Of a stretch of 46,962 nucleotides of DNA, positions 1-6,481 are shown piece after piece (positions within the stretch are counted from its first letter, which is position 1; each line of letters opens with the position of its first letter). Made by a program: the position numbers and the translations under genes. Origin of the DNA: Rhodanobacter sp. A1T4. GTDB taxonomy: Bacteria; Pseudomonadota; Gammaproteobacteria; Xanthomonadales; Rhodanobacteraceae. The notes under the pieces are model-generated. The model did no database searches and was not told the origin of the DNA. It saw only the letters and a program-made list of their open reading frames with translations. The DNA lies in contig NZ_JACHCP010000016.1 of NCBI RefSeq assembly GCF_014207185.1, forward strand, positions 1 to 46,962, written 5' to 3'.

Positions 1-63
1 AATTGACTGGCTGCAGGCGCCGAGAGCAAGTGTGGATGCCACAAGTAAGCCCGTCAGTTTCAT
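1..63 (-). CDS. Lipoprotein signal peptide, partial cassette gene
   Basis: Only the first 21 codons lie in the window; the gene runs off the left edge. The peptide begins MKLTGLLVASTLALGACSQS: a positive start, a hydrophobic stretch and a clear lipobox (LGAC) with Cys17 as the lipidated residue. It should therefore be a lipoprotein anchored in the inner or outer membrane. The ATG lies just inside an attC site, as expected for the gene of a cassette read on the minus strand. The function of the mature protein cannot be judged from this fragment. Confidence 0.6.
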   Translation of the reverse strand, partial: MKLTGLLVASTLALGACSQSI

Positions 64-68
64 GCGAC

Positions 69-125
69 CCCTAACGCTTGAGTTAAGCGGCGGCGAAGCC
101 GTCTGCCTTGAACGAGATGTTATGC
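69..125 (-). repeat. attC recombination site 1
   Basis: Read on the minus strand, the site has the usual attC layout: a GTTATGC-like core on one side and a CTAAC inverse core on the other, with two inverted arms (CTTGAGTTAAGCGG and CCGCC/CTTGAAC type) around a short GC-rich palindrome. The arm order on the minus strand (TTCAAGGC ... CGCTTAACTCAAGCG) matches classic integron attC sites, which sets the cassette direction as leftward. Confidence 0.85.
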
Positions 126-785
126 CTCGACCGAGGGTGGGGTTGGAATGCCATCCACAAGGTCGCCTCTGCCAATAAATGCAGTGAAGCTAGTGCACAT
201 GAAATACATAAGATATTGAAGCAACTCGATCCCTTTAGCATGTCCGTCCGCCTGAACGGAGCCGCCAACGTGACTTAGTCCAGCTGCGTTATGAGTATTT
301 GGCTTTGTTTGAGGTGTGATGTGGGTTGCCAACTCACAAAGTTGCGCGTAAAGATCGGTATTTACAATGAGAACCCCGTTGGCAGCAACAATGAGTTTGC
401 GAACCTGTGAAGGGCCAAACCGCCGAATACGCTCATCATGACCGGCACTGACCCATTCATTGAATGTGTCATTGTCAAATGCGCATAGTGAAGCAAGATT
501 TGCTAGCTCGCCCAAGCTGCGAAGCTGATTGAGCGCCTCGTCGTATAGGCCGATTTGAAGAAGTTCGTACGCAGCGTAACTGAGATTGAAAGCTCGACCG
601 CTAAGATACTCGAACATATGGTCGCCACCGCGGCAACCGTCGGCGCAGGTGGAAATGTTATAGAGAATGCTTAGGTACTTGCCGACGCGATCGCGGTCGT
701 CTGCATTAGAAAGAGCGTCATGCTTTGCCCGTATTGCGGTATGGGTTCGATCTAGACGATCCAACATGGCAATTCCATCGTTCAT
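120..785 (-). CDS. Hypothetical 221-aa cassette protein
   Basis: An open frame of 221 codons fills the space between two attC sites, and its TAA stop falls inside the attC core, as is common for cassette genes. The protein is soluble-looking and mostly helical, with no signal peptide, no membrane segment and no catalytic motif I recognise. A helical stretch in the first third (around YELLQIGLYDEALNQLRSLGELANLASL) resembles a TPR-like or helical-repeat fold, but I would not assign a family. Start is the ATG at 785, directly behind the next attC. Expression probably depends on read-through from an upstream cassette or integron promoter. Confidence 0.7.
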   Translation of the reverse strand: MNDGIAMLDRLDRTHTAIRAKHDALSNADDRDRVGKYLSILYNISTCADGCRGGDHMFEYLSGRAFNLSYAAYELLQIGLYDEALNQLRSLGELANLASLCAFDNDTFNEWVSAGHDERIRRFGPSQVRKLIVAANGVLIVNTDLYAQLCELATHITPQTKPNTHNAAGLSHVGGSVQADGHAKGIELLQYLMYFMCTSFTAFIGRGDLVDGIPTPPSVEA

Positions 786-803
786 CGTCAGTCTGTCCTA
801 GAG

Positions 804-860
804 GCATAACGCTTGAGTTAAGCGGCGGCGGAGCCGTCCGCCTTGAACGAGATGTTAGGC
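804..860 (-). repeat. attC recombination site 2
   Basis: A 57-bp site bounded by GCATAAC and GTTAGGC, with the internal arms GCTTGAGTTAAGCGG and CCGCCTTGAAC around GCGGCGGAGCCGTC. Nearly identical to sites 1, 7, 8 and 11, and in the same minus orientation. Confidence 0.9.
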
Positions 861-863
861 GAC

Positions 864-1292
864 TCACCGATCATCCGGTGTTGCCGCCGCGCGGAGCGTA
901 GTGCGGATACTGATGCCTTGCTCGTGTAATTTGTTGGCAACTAGCGCCATGAGAAGTATTTTGTCCTTACCCCACCAAAACTCGAATGATGGAGCAACAA
1001 CTCGCCCGTTCTTTGTCTTAAAGACTAGATTGCCACCGCCAATCTCGGATGCAGTGATTTCGCTCCAACTAACTTCGGACGTTTTGTGAGGTCGTCGGAC
1101 TGTCAATCCATGAAGGTTGCCGGTCACATGCGCAGACATCAAAAGCAATGCGGCCCCAGAACTGCCAAATAAGGCGGTAAGGACGAAGACCACCATCCAG
1201 TTGCCCCATGCGGAAATCGCAATACCGAGAGATACGGCGAGAGCGAAAGCGCCGAACCAAAATAGAAATGGCGTCCTAACGGTGTACGTCAT
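864..1292 (-). CDS. Two-TM membrane protein, PH-like tail
   Basis: A cassette gene of 142 codons. Residues about 8-28 and 32-52 form two hydrophobic helices close together. The rest is a soluble domain with alternating strands (WSEITASEIGGGNLVFKTKNGR) that looks like the small bacterial PH-like or DUF-type domains found behind paired TM helices; this fold is an inference. ATG at 1292 is preferred over the in-frame TTG at 1295. The stop lies a few bases from the attC core. It probably sits in the inner membrane; substrate or partner is unknown. Confidence 0.65.
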   Translation of the reverse strand: MTYTVRTPFLFWFGAFALAVSLGIAISAWGNWMVVFVLTALFGSSGAALLLMSAHVTGNLHGLTVRRPHKTSEVSWSEITASEIGGGNLVFKTKNGRVVAPSFEFWWGKDKILLMALVANKLHEQGISIRTTLRAAATPDDR

Positions 1293-1298
1293 CAATCT

Positions 1299-1389
1299 GC
1301 CTAACGCTTAAGCTAAGCGGCCGCTGCCGCGATGTATGGCATGTTACCGCAGCCACTCCGTAGCGGTCCGCTTGAGCGAATAGTTAGGC
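1299..1389 (-). repeat. attC recombination site 3 (long type)
   Basis: A 91-bp site bounded by GCCTAAC and GTTAGGC. The arms (GCTTAAGCTAAGCGG and CCGCTTGAGCG) belong to the same family as the short sites, but the central variable region is longer and carries its own imperfect stem. It has the same subtype as site 4, and the two flank the PIN-domain cassette. Confidence 0.85.
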
Positions 1390-1439
1390 ATTGCTAGCAT
1401 GCGCGTACTCCTGAGCAATGAACGCGGTGGAGATAAGAC

Positions 1440-1838
1440 GTGACACGATATGTGATTGGGCTAGATGTGGCTCTCGTGCTGGCTGAGCAGAGGGCCAAGA
1501 TTCCGGGGCACCACCGTCTCCTCGCACCGACGCTACTGCGTTCGCAGGTGCTCGCCCAACTATTCGCGGACGTTCAGCATGGCTTGGTGACTCGCAAGGA
1601 GGCGAACCAGCGCCTCGACTACCTGAGGGGTTTGCAGATTCGCTTGCTGGGCGACCGATCGTTGCAACAGGTTGCCTGGAAGCTTGCTGAGGAACTCGGC
1701 TGGAAAGATACATTCGCGGCCGAATACCTCGCATTGACCAAGCTACAAGCCGACGCGCTAGTGACACGCGATGTTGATTTGATGTGGGCAGCTGGGAAGT
1801 TGTTGACCCTCGCCTCGATAGACGATCTGCTTTCGTAG
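1440..1838 (+). CDS. PIN-domain protein, VapC-like toxin
   Basis: Encodes 132 aa with the marks of a PIN-domain ribonuclease: an early Asp (YVIGLDVAL, D9), a central acidic helix (DTFAAEYLALT) and the late ALVTRDVDL segment that carries conserved metal-binding Asp residues. VapC-type toxins cut RNA in translating ribosomes or tRNA and are normally held in check by a VapB antitoxin. No full antitoxin gene is present; upstream there is only a 14-codon frame (1399-1443) whose TGA overlaps the GTG start used here. The gene runs opposite to the cassette direction, which is common for toxin-antitoxin cassettes that bring their own promoter. The toxin role is inferred from the fold. Confidence 0.7.
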   Translation: MTRYVIGLDVALVLAEQRAKIPGHHRLLAPTLLRSQVLAQLFADVQHGLVTRKEANQRLDYLRGLQIRLLGDRSLQQVAWKLAEELGWKDTFAAEYLALTKLQADALVTRDVDLMWAAGKLLTLASIDDLLS

Positions 1839-1867
1839 CTGAGATCAGCGTTCATGGTCTTTATGCC

Positions 1868-1961
1868 GCCTAACGCCTAAGCTAAGCGGCCGTGCGGGCC
1901 GCAATGCATGATTGCACCGGAAACTGCATCCCGCACGGTCCGCTTGAGCGCATAGTTAGAC
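1868..1961 (-). repeat. attC recombination site 4 (long type)
   Basis: A 94-bp site bounded by GCCTAAC and GTTAGAC. The central region holds a long inverted pair (CCGTGCGGG ... CCCGCACGG), giving a taller hairpin than the short sites. Minus orientation. Confidence 0.85.
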
Positions 1962-1997
1962 CCGCGTTGCCGAGCACTATTGTTGTTGATTCTTCGG

Positions 1998-2774
1998 TCA
2001 ATTTGACGCGGCAAGATCGTTCTTTTGAACTGGCCGCATCCAATGCTTGTCAGCGTATTTTGCATGAACGTTCGGATGCTTCTTAATACAATATGCTTCG
2101 TCGAAGATTGCCAGAAAAAGTTGAACGATGTTTGCATCCGATACGTTTGCCATGCTGTCTCCAGCATCTCTCCGCTCTTGAGCCAACTCGGCAACAACCC
2201 CTCGAGAAAGAGAGAGCAGATTGTGCAGCGAGCGAATATTTGTGTGGCCCACGTCGAGAGCGTCGGCCACCAATATTGAAGTGGTGTCTTTTCCGCAGTG
2301 GACTAGACAGCCATACATGAATCTTAGATAGGCCTTAACAGAAACGTCTGTGATCGGCTCATTCAATAGTTCGGATGGCGCGGAGGCATCCGTAGCTTCC
2401 GATACGTCGGTTACAGCACTCGGGTCTATCGTGGCGGAAACGCGCGATATCATTTGCTCCATATCTGTTTTTGTTGGTAAGAGTTGAAGCATCTGATGAA
2501 TCGTATCTATGCGACCAGCGTCTGCCGCGTACCGCGTTGCACATATCTCGAACCAAAAGTCACGAGCCTCACGAATGAACTTTCTTTTTGTGGGATTGGC
2601 TCCATACGTTTCGTGACAGCTTGGGCACAGTGGCGCGGCATTGTCTTCTGTGTCAGGGCCGCCATCTGCCTGAGGAATAATGTGGTGGATCTCAACGCCC
2701 ACGCCTCTACACAGGCAGCAAGCAAAATGCGCCTTGCGCTTGATCGCCAATTTGGTGATTTCGAGGAAGGCCAT
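1998..2774 (-). CDS. HNH endonuclease cassette gene
   Basis: Encodes 258 aa. The N-terminal 60 residues hold a zinc-bound HNH nuclease motif: CCLC (19-22), the HHI core at 30-32, ADGG (36-39), Asn45 of NAAPLC, then CPSCH (50-54). HNH domains bind a metal ion and cut DNA; many single-domain forms act in defence or mobile elements. The C-terminal two thirds are helical with no domain I can name and could hold a specificity or partner-binding part. I chose ATG 2774, three bases from the attC, because an upstream in-frame extension would translate the attC itself. The HNH assignment is strong; a defence role is inferred. Confidence 0.8.
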   Translation of the reverse strand: MAFLEITKLAIKRKAHFACCLCRGVGVEIHHIIPQADGGPDTEDNAAPLCPSCHETYGANPTKRKFIREARDFWFEICATRYAADAGRIDTIHQMLQLLPTKTDMEQMISRVSATIDPSAVTDVSEATDASAPSELLNEPITDVSVKAYLRFMYGCLVHCGKDTTSILVADALDVGHTNIRSLHNLLSLSRGVVAELAQERRDAGDSMANVSDANIVQLFLAIFDEAYCIKKHPNVHAKYADKHWMRPVQKNDLAASN

Positions 2775-2777
2775 AGA

Positions 2778-2835
2778 GTCTAACGCCTGAGTTAAGCGGC
2801 GCGCGGCACGCGTCCGCTTGGACGAGTAGTTAGAC
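2778..2835 (-). repeat. attC recombination site 5
   Basis: A 58-bp site bounded by GTCTAAC and GTTAGAC, with arms GCCTGAGTTAAGCGG and CCGCTTGGACG around the palindrome CGCGCGGCACGCG. Minus orientation. Confidence 0.88.
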
Positions 2836-3072
2836 AGCCTCGCGGCTGCCGACTTTAGCCAACCTACTTGCACGGAAGGCAAGGAAGCCGAAGAGCGCGG
2901 AACAAGCAAATGCAACACACATGATCGTGCCCCAAAAGTTCAGGTTACGCAGAGCGCGCTCGCCAGTGAACAGGCTAGCAGCTTGTAAGACGCCAAGAGC
3001 AGAGTAAATCGCGGTAAGAATCATGAGAACGGATAATGCTGCGAATATTCTTTTCTTTGCCTGATAGCTCAT
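2830..3072 (-). CDS. Small two-TM membrane protein, 80 aa
   Basis: A cassette gene with 80 codons. Residues about 8-30 and 46-68 are hydrophobic helices, separated by a short polar loop (TGERALRN), and the ends are basic (MSYQAKKR and RASRLAK). This predicts a hairpin inner-membrane protein. The TAA stop overlaps the attC core. No family is recognised; such small membrane proteins are frequent cargo in xanthomonad and Vibrio cassette arrays. Confidence 0.7.
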   Translation of the reverse strand: MSYQAKKRIFAALSVLMILTAIYSALGVLQAASLFTGERALRNLNFWGTIMCVAFACSALFGFLAFRASRLAKVGSREAV

Positions 3073-3077
3073 TGGCT

Positions 3078-3137
3078 GCCTAACGCCTGAATTATGCCGA
3101 GCCGCGAAGCGGCTTCGGCTTGAATGAGTAGTTAGGC
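3078..3137 (-). repeat. attC recombination site 6
   Basis: A 60-bp site bounded by GCCTAAC and GTTAGGC with arms around the palindrome GCCGCGAAGCGGC. Its left arm reads GCCTGAATTATGCC, slightly off the array consensus. Minus orientation. Confidence 0.88.
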
Positions 3138-3167
3138 ATGTTGCTCACCGTATGGGGCTGGCTGCAA

Positions 3168-3332
3168 CTACCCACGTTTTGCCTTTTGCAAAGTAGTTGC
3201 TCCAATTGCAATGAAGGCCACGCCAATGCCACAAAAGGCCAACTGTTTGCCAAAAATGGCGGCGGCGAAAAACATGCAGCCACTCGCCAAAAATAGGTAG
3301 CCACTACGCTTAGCATTTTGACTATTAGACAT
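3168..3332 (-). CDS. Very small membrane protein, 54 aa
   Basis: A short cassette gene found by translating between the two attC sites: MSNSQNAKRSGYLFLASGCM and on to a TAG at 3168. Residues about 11-28 and 31-48 are hydrophobic, giving one or two TM helices, and the C-terminus is basic (QKAKRG). It is the only frame that starts after one attC and ends before the next without translating either site, which is why I prefer it over the longer overlapping frame that ends inside an attC. Function unknown. Confidence 0.55.
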   Translation of the reverse strand: MSNSQNAKRSGYLFLASGCMFFAAAIFGKQLAFCGIGVAFIAIGATTLQKAKRG

Positions 3333-3356
3333 GTTCTTCCTCGGTCGCTGTTACAG

Positions 3357-3412
3357 GCCTAACGCTGGAATTAAGCGGCGGCGGAGCCGTCCGCTTGGAT
3401 GACTGGTTAGAG
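3357..3412 (-). repeat. attC recombination site 7
   Basis: A 56-bp site bounded by GCCTAAC and GTTAGAG, arms GCTGGAATTAAGCGG and CCGCTTGGATG around GCGGCGGAGCCGTC. The core ends in G rather than the usual pyrimidine. Minus orientation. Confidence 0.87.
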
Positions 3413-3739
3413 CACGCGCCACACGGCGTACACCCCGTAAGCTACGGACATGATGATGACAACACGTGCGAGCGCGCCCCAAGCAGGCTGAGATGCATTT
3501 GGCGCACAACGCCAGATGCTGACAGCCGAAAAAATTGACCACCCAACAATAATGACAGCACCAACCAAATTGAACCAAAGGCTGTCTTGGGGGTTATGCC
3601 AAAAGATCGTGCCGACGAGCGCAACCAGCAACATAGCGCAAAGCTGCCCAAGGCCCCCTATAAGCCAATACGCCTGCCATAACCGAGCGTGACCACTCCA
3701 ACAGCGAAGAAAAAAGCTTCGATTCTTATCGGTTGCCAT
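3407..3739 (-). CDS. Hypothetical 3-TM membrane protein
   Basis: A 110-aa cassette protein with three hydrophobic helices at about residues 22-46, 54-75 and 88-108, and a basic, aromatic N-terminus (MATDKNRSFFLRCWSGHARLW). It should sit in the inner membrane. The TAA overlaps the attC core. No family recognised. Confidence 0.68.
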   Translation of the reverse strand: MATDKNRSFFLRCWSGHARLWQAYWLIGGLGQLCAMLLVALVGTIFWHNPQDSLWFNLVGAVIIVGWSIFSAVSIWRCAPNASQPAWGALARVVIIMSVAYGVYAVWRVL

Positions 3740-3754
3740 GAACTTCCCTGTGCG

Positions 3755-3811
3755 CTCTAACGCTGGAGTTAAGCGGCGGCGTAGCCGTCCGCCTTGAACG
3801 AATTGTTAGGC
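3755..3811 (-). repeat. attC recombination site 8
   Basis: A 57-bp site bounded by CTCTAAC and GTTAGGC, arms GCTGGAGTTAAGCGG and CCGCCTTGAACG around GCGGCGTAGCCGTC. Minus orientation. Its CTCTAAC side matches the GTTAGAG core of site 7, as expected for neighbouring insertions. Confidence 0.88.
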
Positions 3812-4096
3812 TGAAGGCGCCGCGTGCTCGTAGCGAAACGCATCAGGTTGTGTGGTTGCTGACGTGTCGACTAACGCACCAGCGTATTGGTTGTTGAAGT
3901 CAATATGGCCTGCACAAACAATCTTTGCATGCTCGGCGGTAGCGTTGACTAGAAGAACTTGAAACGCTGTTTGATGATGCGTATCGAAGCAAGCGAATGA
4001 GTCGCCAACCGCCAACTCGCCTGAGCGGACCTGCACAGTGAAATCGGAGCGATCCGCACTAGCCGACGAGCAGGACAAGATCTTAAAGACTGTCAT
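3806..4096 (-). CDS. Hypothetical 96-aa cassette protein
   Basis: A soluble-looking 96-aa protein rich in beta-forming segments (DFTVQVRSGELAVGDSFACF and AFQVLLVNATAEHAKIVCAG), which suggests a small beta barrel, perhaps OB- or EF-Tu domain 2-like. No catalytic motif or signal peptide. The ATG at 4096 follows the composite attC and the TAA overlaps attC site 8. Function unknown. Confidence 0.62.
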   Translation of the reverse strand: MTVFKILSCSSASADRSDFTVQVRSGELAVGDSFACFDTHHQTAFQVLLVNATAEHAKIVCAGHIDFNNQYAGALVDTSATTQPDAFRYEHAAPSA

Positions 4097-4103
4097 GGAT
4101 AAG

Positions 4104-4350
4104 GCCTAACTACTTAATAGACGGACCCGTGGGTCCGGTTATACATCTCTGATTACGTTCGGAAGTCCCGACGCAACGCCCTGATTCTTCTAGAGCTTAT
4201 CCATGCTGGGTCCGGCTAACAACCGGACGCATAACAGGATCCACGTGGGTTGGCGCTATCACGTAATCTCACTCCCTTTCGGCCACACGGAGCAACCGAT
4301 GACGGTCCACTTTTGATCGACTAGCGACCGCCTTGAACGAGTTGTTAGGC
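4104..4350 (-). repeat. Composite or degenerate attC region
   Basis: The region begins with a GCCTAAC core and ends with CCGCCTTGAACGAGTTGTTAGGC-type arm and core, but 247 bp separate them instead of about 57. Inside are two further inverted pairs (GGACCC/GGGTCC at 4124-4137; TCCGG/CCGGA near 4210-4228). It may be an ORF-less cassette between two decayed attC halves, or one attC with an insertion. I see no convincing gene in it. Confidence 0.5.
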
Positions 4351-4671
4351 GCCACCCGAACTGCTCGGTGGGTGAGGCCCACCTGTTTCAAGCTTACTAC
4401 TGCAATGCAGGCATCGATTGAAATAAGGCCAGGCAATGCCAAAAAACGAATCAGTGCCAGATAACTTGAGGCTATAGAAGCCACGGCACCGCGGACAACG
4501 CCAGAACAGCAAGTAGAGCGTGAGTAAGGCCTCGATTGCGGCAAGGAAATTTAGAAGAAGTGGCCGAATCGATGTATTGAGTAGAAGCATGATCAAGGCA
4601 AATAGAAGCGGCCACGCAATGCGAGCTATACGGAAATTTCTTGACTCTGTTCGCGTGATTGGTGGGGCCAC
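4345..4671 (-). CDS. Two-TM protein with Cys4 zinc-ribbon-like motif
   Basis: A 108-aa cassette protein. Residues about 18-34 and 36-56 form two hydrophobic helices. Two CxxC pairs follow, CPRC (59-62) and CLHC (about 87-90), spaced like a small zinc ribbon. It starts with GTG at 4671, since a stop codon lies five codons upstream and no ATG is available. The tail is Pro/Ser/Gly-rich and partly encoded by the attC. Likely a membrane-anchored metal-binding protein; function unknown. Confidence 0.6.
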   Translation of the reverse strand: MAPPITRTESRNFRIARIAWPLLFALIMLLLNTSIRPLLLNFLAAIEALLTLYLLFWRCPRCRGFYSLKLSGTDSFFGIAWPYFNRCLHCSSKLETGGPHPPSSSGGA

Positions 4672-4681
4672 TGCTATTGAC

Positions 4682-4738
4682 GCCTAACGCTAGAGTTAAG
4701 CGGCGCCGGAGGCGTCCGCCTTGAACGAATTGTTAGGC
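4682..4738 (-). repeat. attC recombination site 10
   Basis: A 57-bp site bounded by GCCTAAC and GTTAGGC with arms GCTAGAGTTAAGCGG and CCGCCTTGAACG around CGCCGGAGGCG. Minus orientation. (The composite region at 4104-4350 is counted as site 9.). Confidence 0.9.
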
Positions 4739-5059
4739 AGCGGCTGCACGTGCCGCGAGCCAATTTGAGAAAGTGTTGAGACGGACCAAGAGTCCGGTTG
4801 TATTTTCGCAAGCTCCGGCTTCCGAGAACACGAATTGATTCGACGACTTCTCCATAACCTGTATGTCTAGGCAGCACGCACGATCCCAAACGGAGATGTC
4901 AACGAGAAATTCCGGAGACTCGTACCATGCTGATAGTTTGAAAACGGGCGACTCCGTAGTTTCTAGCTTGAGCTGCTTGAGACCGAGCTGGATATGCTTG
5001 GTGGCAAGCCATGCCGATACATAGTTTCTTGCACTAACGGAACTCGACGATTCAGTCAT
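4733..5059 (-). CDS. Hypothetical 108-aa cassette protein
   Basis: A soluble 108-aa protein with a mixed alpha/beta pattern (RNYVSAWLATKHIQLGLKQL helix, then strands ESPEFLVDISVWDRACCLDI). Size and pattern resemble small immunity-type proteins, but that is only an impression. The TAA stop overlaps the attC core, and Ala-rich terminal residues are encoded by the start of the attC. Function unknown. Confidence 0.62.
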   Translation of the reverse strand: MTESSSSVSARNYVSAWLATKHIQLGLKQLKLETTESPVFKLSAWYESPEFLVDISVWDRACCLDIQVMEKSSNQFVFSEAGACENTTGLLVRLNTFSNWLAARAAAA

Positions 5060-5071
5060 GCTGATTCCGAT

Positions 5072-5128
5072 GCCTAACGCTTGAGTTAAGCGGCGGCGCA
5101 GCCGTCAGCCTTGAACGAATAGTTAGCA
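5072..5128 (-). repeat. attC recombination site 11
   Basis: A 57-bp site bounded by GCCTAAC and GTTAGCA, arms GCTTGAGTTAAGCGG and CAGCCTTGAACG around GCGGCGCAGCCGTC. Minus orientation. Its core GTTAGCA matches the terminal core at 5562-5568. Confidence 0.87.
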
Positions 5129-5140
5129 GCTCACGCGACA

Positions 5141-5524
5141 CTATATTTGGCGAAATGAAATGCGAAAATTTGGACTTGTGACGCCAAGGATACGCAGAGC
5201 TTCAAGCATGTTTTTTCTGTGATGGTCAGCATCGTACTTGGTATCGATGTAGTACGCGCCAACTCTTTCCCAGTTGGCGTCAAGGTCTGGATACTCATGG
5301 CGCTTCTCACTATTGATGAGGTATTTGCCGCGCCCAGCATGATTTGCCACTGGAACTTTGTGCATGCACAAATGACCGTTCTCAAGTAGCCAGCGAAGAA
5401 ACGCGATGGAAAGCTCCACCCAGCTTGAGACAGGAACCACATTCTCCTCGTCGCGGAACTCGCGGGGGTAAATGTGCTTGTCGAAGGTCAAACCATTCAG
5501 TTCTTTTGCGGTGTACGTGACCAT
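5141..5524 (-). CDS. Hypothetical 127-aa protein, first cassette
   Basis: A 127-aa soluble protein, the cassette nearest the array end. It has a strong Shine-Dalgarno (GGGGGGAG, about 6 bases before ATG 5524), unlike most genes in the array. Notable segments are HEYPDLDANWERVGAYYIDTKYDADHHRKNMLEALRILG (mostly helical, aromatic and acidic). No domain recognised and no membrane segment. As first cassette it would be the best expressed if an integron Pc promoter were present upstream. Confidence 0.65.
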   Translation of the reverse strand: MVTYTAKELNGLTFDKHIYPREFRDEENVVPVSSWVELSIAFLRWLLENGHLCMHKVPVANHAGRGKYLINSEKRHEYPDLDANWERVGAYYIDTKYDADHHRKNMLEALRILGVTSPNFRISFRQI

Positions 5525-5561
5525 GTTGGCTCCCCCCTTCGAAGCACGAACGATGCACTAC

Positions 5562-5577
5562 TGCTAACGCTTATTAG
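5562..5577 (-). other. Terminal core site, possible attI remnant
   Basis: On the minus strand this reads GTCTAATAAGCGTTAGCA: a GTTAGCA insertion core with a nearby CTAAT half-site but no paired hairpin arms. That is the simple-site form expected at the attI end of an integron. Its position at the upstream end of the array fits attI, but without an integrase gene next to it the call remains tentative. Confidence 0.4.
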
Positions 5578-5578
5578 A

Positions 5579-6016
5579 CCCCATATCGGGGCATATGCAC
5601 TGGATATTCAGCTTTAGTTCTTGCCCCGTCAAGGGGAAAAATCCCGGAGATAAACATTCGTTTACTCGATGAGGAAAGCGATCTTCGGAACAAGGATAGC
5701 CTTTGCTTATCTCGCTGATCGGAGCGATAAGTTTTATGACTCCGAGAACGAAGTAATAAACCGTATGGTTAGTGGTGGGTATCACGCAAGGCCTACGAGC
5801 ACAACGCGGCCAGTAAGACACAGCTGGGCATAGAACCTGCCGCAAAGCGGCCGTTGGTGACCGGCTCAAATGGGTCGTTCCCGGACATTGGGCCAGATTC
5901 GGAATCCTGAGATTCATTGCTGGCGGGTGAATGGAAACTCTGCATTTGGACGGCCATGCGTTTGGACGGCTAACTGTAACGCGACAGAGCGGGCTTGTTC
6001 AGAGTTTTCCTGGCGC
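5579..6016. other. Non-coding gap beside the cassette array
   Basis: About 440 bases without a credible gene. The integron integrase would be expected here, divergent from the cassettes on the plus strand, but no tyrosine-recombinase motif is readable in any frame. A minus frame of 117 codons (5564-5917) exists but lacks a ribosome site and has no recognisable features. A short direct repeat, TTTGGACGGC, occurs twice near 5945-5970. Confidence 0.5.
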
Positions 6017-6460
6017 CTATTTGCTGCGATTTTGCAGAGCCAGAAAGTCCTGCAGCGACTTGCCTCGCTGTTCTAGGCGTTCGCTCATATGGCGTTGGGC
6101 GATGTCGAAGGCGTCGCTGTGGGCCTTGGTTGCGAGGTCGATCATGGTGCGGTTATTGGTTAGCCCGGTTTCCAGCGCCGTCTTGAACCGGTTCACCGCG
6201 TCCGGGCACTGGGGCGGCGGCAGGCTTGCTACTTGGCCGTTGGTCTGTGCGACCGTGTCAATGAGGGCGCGCTGCAATAGCTCGTGCTGACGCTGGAACA
6301 CGCTGGCGGCCCCGTCGGTCAGGGCTTGGGTTGCCTGGGTAAGCGTGGCGAAGTTCTGTTGGTAGGCTTCTTTCAAGGTGTTCCCAGCGGCGGTGCTCAA
6401 GGTGTCGCTACCCGTTTGAGTAGCAGTCGCTGCAGGTTTGTCAGTTTTTTTCGTCGCCAT
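6017..6460 (-). CDS. Phasin-like protein, last gene of the operon
   Basis: Encodes 147 aa, almost fully helical after a disordered Lys/Thr/Ala N-terminus (MATKKTDKPAATATQTG). Helical segments such as LKEAYQQNFATLTQATQALTDGA and MSERLEQRGKSLQDFLALQNRSK follow the amphipathic pattern of the phasin family, whose members coat polyhydroxyalkanoate granules or other hydrophobic surfaces. Length and lack of a signal peptide also fit a phasin. It lies 21 bases behind the 1185-aa gene and shares its strand, so it looks like the final member of the long operon. No PHA synthase is nearby, so it may coat something other than PHA. The family call is moderate. Confidence 0.5.
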   Translation of the reverse strand: MATKKTDKPAATATQTGSDTLSTAAGNTLKEAYQQNFATLTQATQALTDGAASVFQRQHELLQRALIDTVAQTNGQVASLPPPQCPDAVNRFKTALETGLTNNRTMIDLATKAHSDAFDIAQRHMSERLEQRGKSLQDFLALQNRSK

Positions 6461-6481
6461 GATGATGCTCCAATGGAGTTG

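Noticed and set aside
2775..2918. N-terminal extension of the HNH protein
   Set aside because: It would translate an attC site; ATG 2774 starts right at the HNH domain.
3092..3316. 74-codon minus frame between attC sites 6 and 7
   Set aside because: Its C-terminal residues (NYSFKPKPLRGSA) are translated attC sequence. The 54-codon frame at 3168-3332 avoids both sites.
5564..5917. 117-codon minus frame as an integrase remnant
   Set aside because: No tyrosine-recombinase boxes or ribosome site; composition looks like chance.
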